A stretch of DNA of 14,266 nt from Sporichthyaceae bacterium (GTDB taxonomy: Bacteria; Actinomycetota; Actinomycetes; JACCUZ01). Both the position numbers and the translations under genes were made by a program. The notes beneath the pieces were generated by a model that did no database searches, was not told the DNA's origin, and saw only the letters and a program-made list of their open reading frames with translations. The stretch is from assembly GCA_013698395.1 (NCBI GenBank), contig JACCUZ010000067.1:1-14266 (forward strand). The letters run 5' to 3'. Of the stretch, positions 11,779-14,266 are shown piece after piece (positions within the stretch are counted from its first letter, which is position 1; the number at the start of each line of letters is the position of its first letter).

Positions 11779-14266
11779 TCACAGAGTGGTCACCGGGCTG
11801 ACCGCCGCCCGCCTTCGCCGTGGCTTCCTCGCAGGCACCTCGTCGGCGGGCAGGACGGCCGCGTCAGGCTCCACCGGGTCCTCCATGGCCACCGGGTCCA
11901 CGACCGCCACCGGGTCCAGGACCGCCACCGGGTCCACGACGGCCTGTTCGGTCACCGGCTCACCGACTTGGGCGAGTTCCGTCGGTGCGTTCCGTCCGGT
12001 CAACGCAGTCAGCGGCGTCGGCTTGGGCGAGGGGCGCCCGTTGTCGCGTCGGGAGTTACTCCGCGACCCACCGCTGCGGTCCGCTCCGTCGTTGCCGGTT
12101 CCGGAACGATGATCGACCGGCTCCGTACGGATGTGGTAGCCACGTCCGTTACACGTGTCACACGCCTCGGCAAACACCTCGTGCAAGCCCTGGCCGACCC
12201 GCTTTCGCGTCATCTGCACCAGCCCCAGCGAGGTCACCTCGGCGACCTGGTGCTTGGTCCGGTCCCGTCCGAGGCACTCCAACAGCCGGCGCAGGACAAG
12301 GTCGCGGTTGCTCTCGAGCACCATGTCGATGAAGTCCATGACGATGATGCCGCCGAGGTCGCGCAGCCGGAGCTGCCGCACGATCTCCTCGGCCGCCTCC
12401 AGGTTGTTCTTGGTGACGGTCTCCTCGAGGTTGCCGCCTGCGCCGGTGAACTTTCCCGTGTTGACGTCGACGACGATCATCGCCTCGGTCCGGTCGATGA
12501 CCAGGTAGCCACCGCTGGGCAGCCACACCTTGCGGTCCAGCGCCTTGGCCAGCTGCTCGTCGACCCGGTGGGCGGTGAACACGTCCTGCTCGTCGGTCCA
12601 CCGGCTCATGCGCTCCCGCAGGTCCGGCGCGACATGAGCGACGTAGGGCTCGAGCATCTCCCATGCCTCGTCCCCGGAGATCACCAGGCGGGCGAAGTCC
12701 TCGTTGAAGATGTCGCGGACCACCCGGATGGTCATGTCCGGCTCGCCGTACAAGAGCGCAGGAGCCGACGCGCCCTTGGCGGACTTCTTCTCGATGACCT
12801 CCCACTGCGCGGTGAGGCGGGCCACGTCACGCGCGAGCTCTTCTTCGCTCGCGCCCTCGGCGGCGGTCCGCACGATCACCCCGGCGCCCTCCGGCACGAC
12901 CCGCTTGAGGATCGCCTTGAGACGCGACCGCTCGGTGTCGGGCAGCTTGCGGCTGATCCCCGTCATCGACCCGCCCGGGACGAGTACGAGGTAGCGCCCG
13001 GCCAAGGACACCTGACTGGTCAGCCGCGCACCCTTGTGCCCTATCGGGTCCTTCGTCACCTGCGCCAGCACCGGGTCGCCGGACTTGAGCGCCAGCTCGA
13101 TGCGACGGGGTTGACCCTCGAGGCCAGCGGCGTCCCAGTTGACCTCCCCGGCGTACAGCACCGCGTTTCGACCCTTGCCGATGTCGACGAACGCTGCCTC
13201 CATGGAAGGCAGGACGTTCTGCACCTTGCCGAGGTAGACGTTGCCGACCAGGCCCGCACCCGACGCGGTGCTCACGTAGTGCTCGACGAGGACGTCGTCT
13301 TCGAGCACGGCGATCTGGGTCCGCTCGCCCGTCTGACGCACGATCATGGTCCGGTCGACCGACTCTCGGCGGGCGAGGAACTCGGCCTCGGTGATGATCG
13401 AGGGTCGGCGGCGGCCGGCCTCGCGGCCTTCGCGGCGGCGCTGCTTCTTTGCCTCGAGCCGGGTCGAGCCCTTGACCGAGCGGACACCGTCGTCATCATC
13501 GGAGCGGTCCGGGCGCACCTTGCTGCGGGTGGCGCGGGGCTCGCGGACCCGGACGACCGTGACCGGCGGGTCATCGGGCGTCGGTTCTTCACCGTCCGCG
13601 CTGTCAGTGCCCCCGCGGCGGCGGCGCCTACGCCTGCGTCGCGTCCCGGCATCACCCGGCTCGGTCGCCCCTGGCTCGGTGTCGGCCGCCTCCGATCCGC
13701 TGTCGTCGGCCGACGTGTCCCCTGTGGCGAGGACTGGGTCAACGACGGCGGCCTCGGCGGACACATCAGCTGTCTGCGCGTCGTCGAGGGCAGCCTCGTC
13801 CCGGTCACGACCTCGACCTCGACGGCCTCGGCCACCCCGTCGGCGACGGCGGGCAGCCGACTCACCATCCTCGGCCGGCTCCGACGGCTCATCCTGGCCG
13901 GAGGGCGAGATGTGGTCGTCTGCCAGACCGTCGGCGCCGTCTGCCATACCGGGCCGCTCGGCGGCAGCCGCCATGGCGGCGGCCCTAAGCGGGGGCTCGG
14001 CGGCCACCGGCTCCGGAGGTCGGAAGAGGACTCCCGGGGCGGGCGGGCCGGGCATCGACGTAGCAAGCGCTGGCGGGTCGGCCGGCATGGCCGGCTCCGG
14101 CGCCGCGGGCGGTGCCGCATCGACTGCTGACTTCGGTGCGGCGCGCTTGCGCGTCCGGCGTGCAGGAGGGGTCTCCGCGGCTGCCGCGGCCTCGGCATCC
14201 GCGACGGTGCTCAACGGGTCGGGTGCGGTCTCAGCGGTCGCTGCGTTCGGCTGGGCAGCCTTGGCT
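11779..14266 (-). CDS. rne: Ribonuclease E/G (N-terminus outside the window)
   Basis: RNase E/G is the main endoribonuclease for mRNA decay and rRNA processing. The window holds about 828 codons. The frame is open through the right edge; a TTG at 14214 is not needed as the start, and the Ala/Pro-rich extension simply continues. Features in order: a long disordered Ala/Pro/Arg-rich N-terminal region with Arg clusters (RRRRRRRRR, GGRGRRGRGRD); an S1 domain (GNVYLGKVQNVLPSMEAAFVDIG, about 13150-13260); catalytic Asp motifs VVDVNTGKF (about 12450-12480) and VMDFIDM (about 12320-12350); the Zn-link CDTC (about 12150-12165); and a disordered tail ending in four DPVA-type repeats and RKPRRRR. The fold and catalytic residues are complete. 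Placement upstream of rplU-rpmA is conserved in actinobacteria. Confidence 0.95.
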   Translation of the reverse strand, partial: AKAAQPNAATAETAPDPLSTVADAEAAAAAETPPARRTRKRAAPKSAVDAAPPAAPEPAMPADPPALATSMPGPPAPGVLFRPPEPVAAEPPLRAAAMAAAAERPGMADGADGLADDHISPSGQDEPSEPAEDGESAARRRRRGGRGRRGRGRDRDEAALDDAQTADVSAEAAVVDPVLATGDTSADDSGSEAADTEPGATEPGDAGTRRRRRRRRRGGTDSADGEEPTPDDPPVTVVRVREPRATRSKVRPDRSDDDDGVRSVKGSTRLEAKKQRRREGREAGRRRPSIITEAEFLARRESVDRTMIVRQTGERTQIAVLEDDVLVEHYVSTASGAGLVGNVYLGKVQNVLPSMEAAFVDIGKGRNAVLYAGEVNWDAAGLEGQPRRIELALKSGDPVLAQVTKDPIGHKGARLTSQVSLAGRYLVLVPGGSMTGISRKLPDTERSRLKAILKRVVPEGAGVIVRTAAEGASEEELARDVARLTAQWEVIEKKSAKGASAPALLYGEPDMTIRVVRDIFNEDFARLVISGDEAWEMLEPYVAHVAPDLRERMSRWTDEQDVFTAHRVDEQLAKALDRKVWLPSGGYLVIDRTEAMIVVDVNTGKFTGAGGNLEETVTKNNLEAAEEIVRQLRLRDLGGIIVMDFIDMVLESNRDLVLRRLLECLGRDRTKHQVAEVTSLGLVQMTRKRVGQGLHEVFAEACDTCNGRGYHIRTEPVDHRSGTGNDGADRSGGSRSNSRRDNGRPSPKPTPLTALTGRNAPTELAQVGEPVTEQAVVDPVAVLDPVAVVDPVAMEDPVEPDAAVLPADEVPARKPRRRRAAVSPVTTL
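11873..11944 (-). repeat. Four 18-bp tandem repeats in the 3' end of rne
   Basis: On the plus strand the unit ACCGGGTCCACGACCGCC and close variants occur four times in a row, at 11873, 11891, 11909 and 11927. In the rne frame each unit encodes a hexapeptide of the type DPVA followed by two variable residues. The length is a multiple of three, so copy number can change without a frameshift. It lies in the disordered C-terminal tail. Confidence 0.85.

Noticed and set aside
11449..14130. 893-codon open frame on the plus strand
   Set aside because: It is antisense to the clear RNase E/G gene and rplU. In GC-rich coding DNA the opposite frame often stays open, and its translation shows no recognisable domain.
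14212..14214. TTG as start of rne
   Set aside because: The frame is open to the window edge with the same Ala/Pro-rich composition and no ribosome site before the TTG, so the true start is probably outside.
1..14266. CRISPR array, insertion sequence with terminal repeats, riboswitch or a second RNA gene
   Set aside because: No regularly spaced repeats, transposase motifs or recognisable RNA folds other than tRNA-Ala were seen.

Overview
The window is high-GC chromosomal DNA from an actinobacterium (Actinomycetota). The gene order rne, rplU, rpmA, obg, proB, nadD, LytR_C protein, rsfS, histidine phosphatase, the many GTG starts and the Arg/Ala/Pro-rich N-terminal extension of RNase E/G fit Nocardioides-like or related lineages. 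The genus cannot be fixed from this sequence alone.

Right part (about 4650-14266): a conserved housekeeping block read leftwards on the minus strand. RNase E/G runs off the right edge. It is followed by ribosomal proteins L21 and L27, the Obg GTPase, glutamate 5-kinase, a 135-aa conserved hypothetical, a 48-aa membrane protein, NadD, an LCP-like/LytR_C membrane protein, RsfS and a histidine phosphatase. Many neighbours overlap by 4 nt or lie a few bases apart, so transcription and translation are probably coupled from obg onwards. The block ends at tRNA-Ala(GGC). proA, often found beside proB in related genomes, is absent here.

Boundary (about 3530-4653): next to the 3' end of the tRNA lies the C-terminal third of a tyrosine recombinase, pointing at the tRNA and broken by a frameshift. 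Head-to-head with it is the C-terminal half of a histidine kinase. Both have lost their 5' ends at the same roughly 30-bp junction, which looks like the scar of a deletion in an element once integrated at tRNA-Ala.

Left part (1-3452): a compact minus-strand operon for reactive sulfur handling. Its single visible promoter carries two identical C5G5 palindromes of the CsoR/CstR operator type. The genes are a possible 64-aa leader ORF, a CsoR-family repressor with the Cys/Cys but not the His of copper CsoR (hence CstR-like and probably persulfide-sensing), a DUF302 protein, a single-domain rhodanese, an MBL-fold protein with two rhodanese domains (CstB-like), and a TauE/SafE exporter cut by the left edge. 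Together they would sense sulfane sulfur, oxidise or transfer it, and export sulfite or thiosulfate. This is a variant of the known cst-type systems rather than a wholly new one. Unusual points are the replaced metal-ligand Asp in the MBL domain, the embedded DUF302 gene and the leader ORF.
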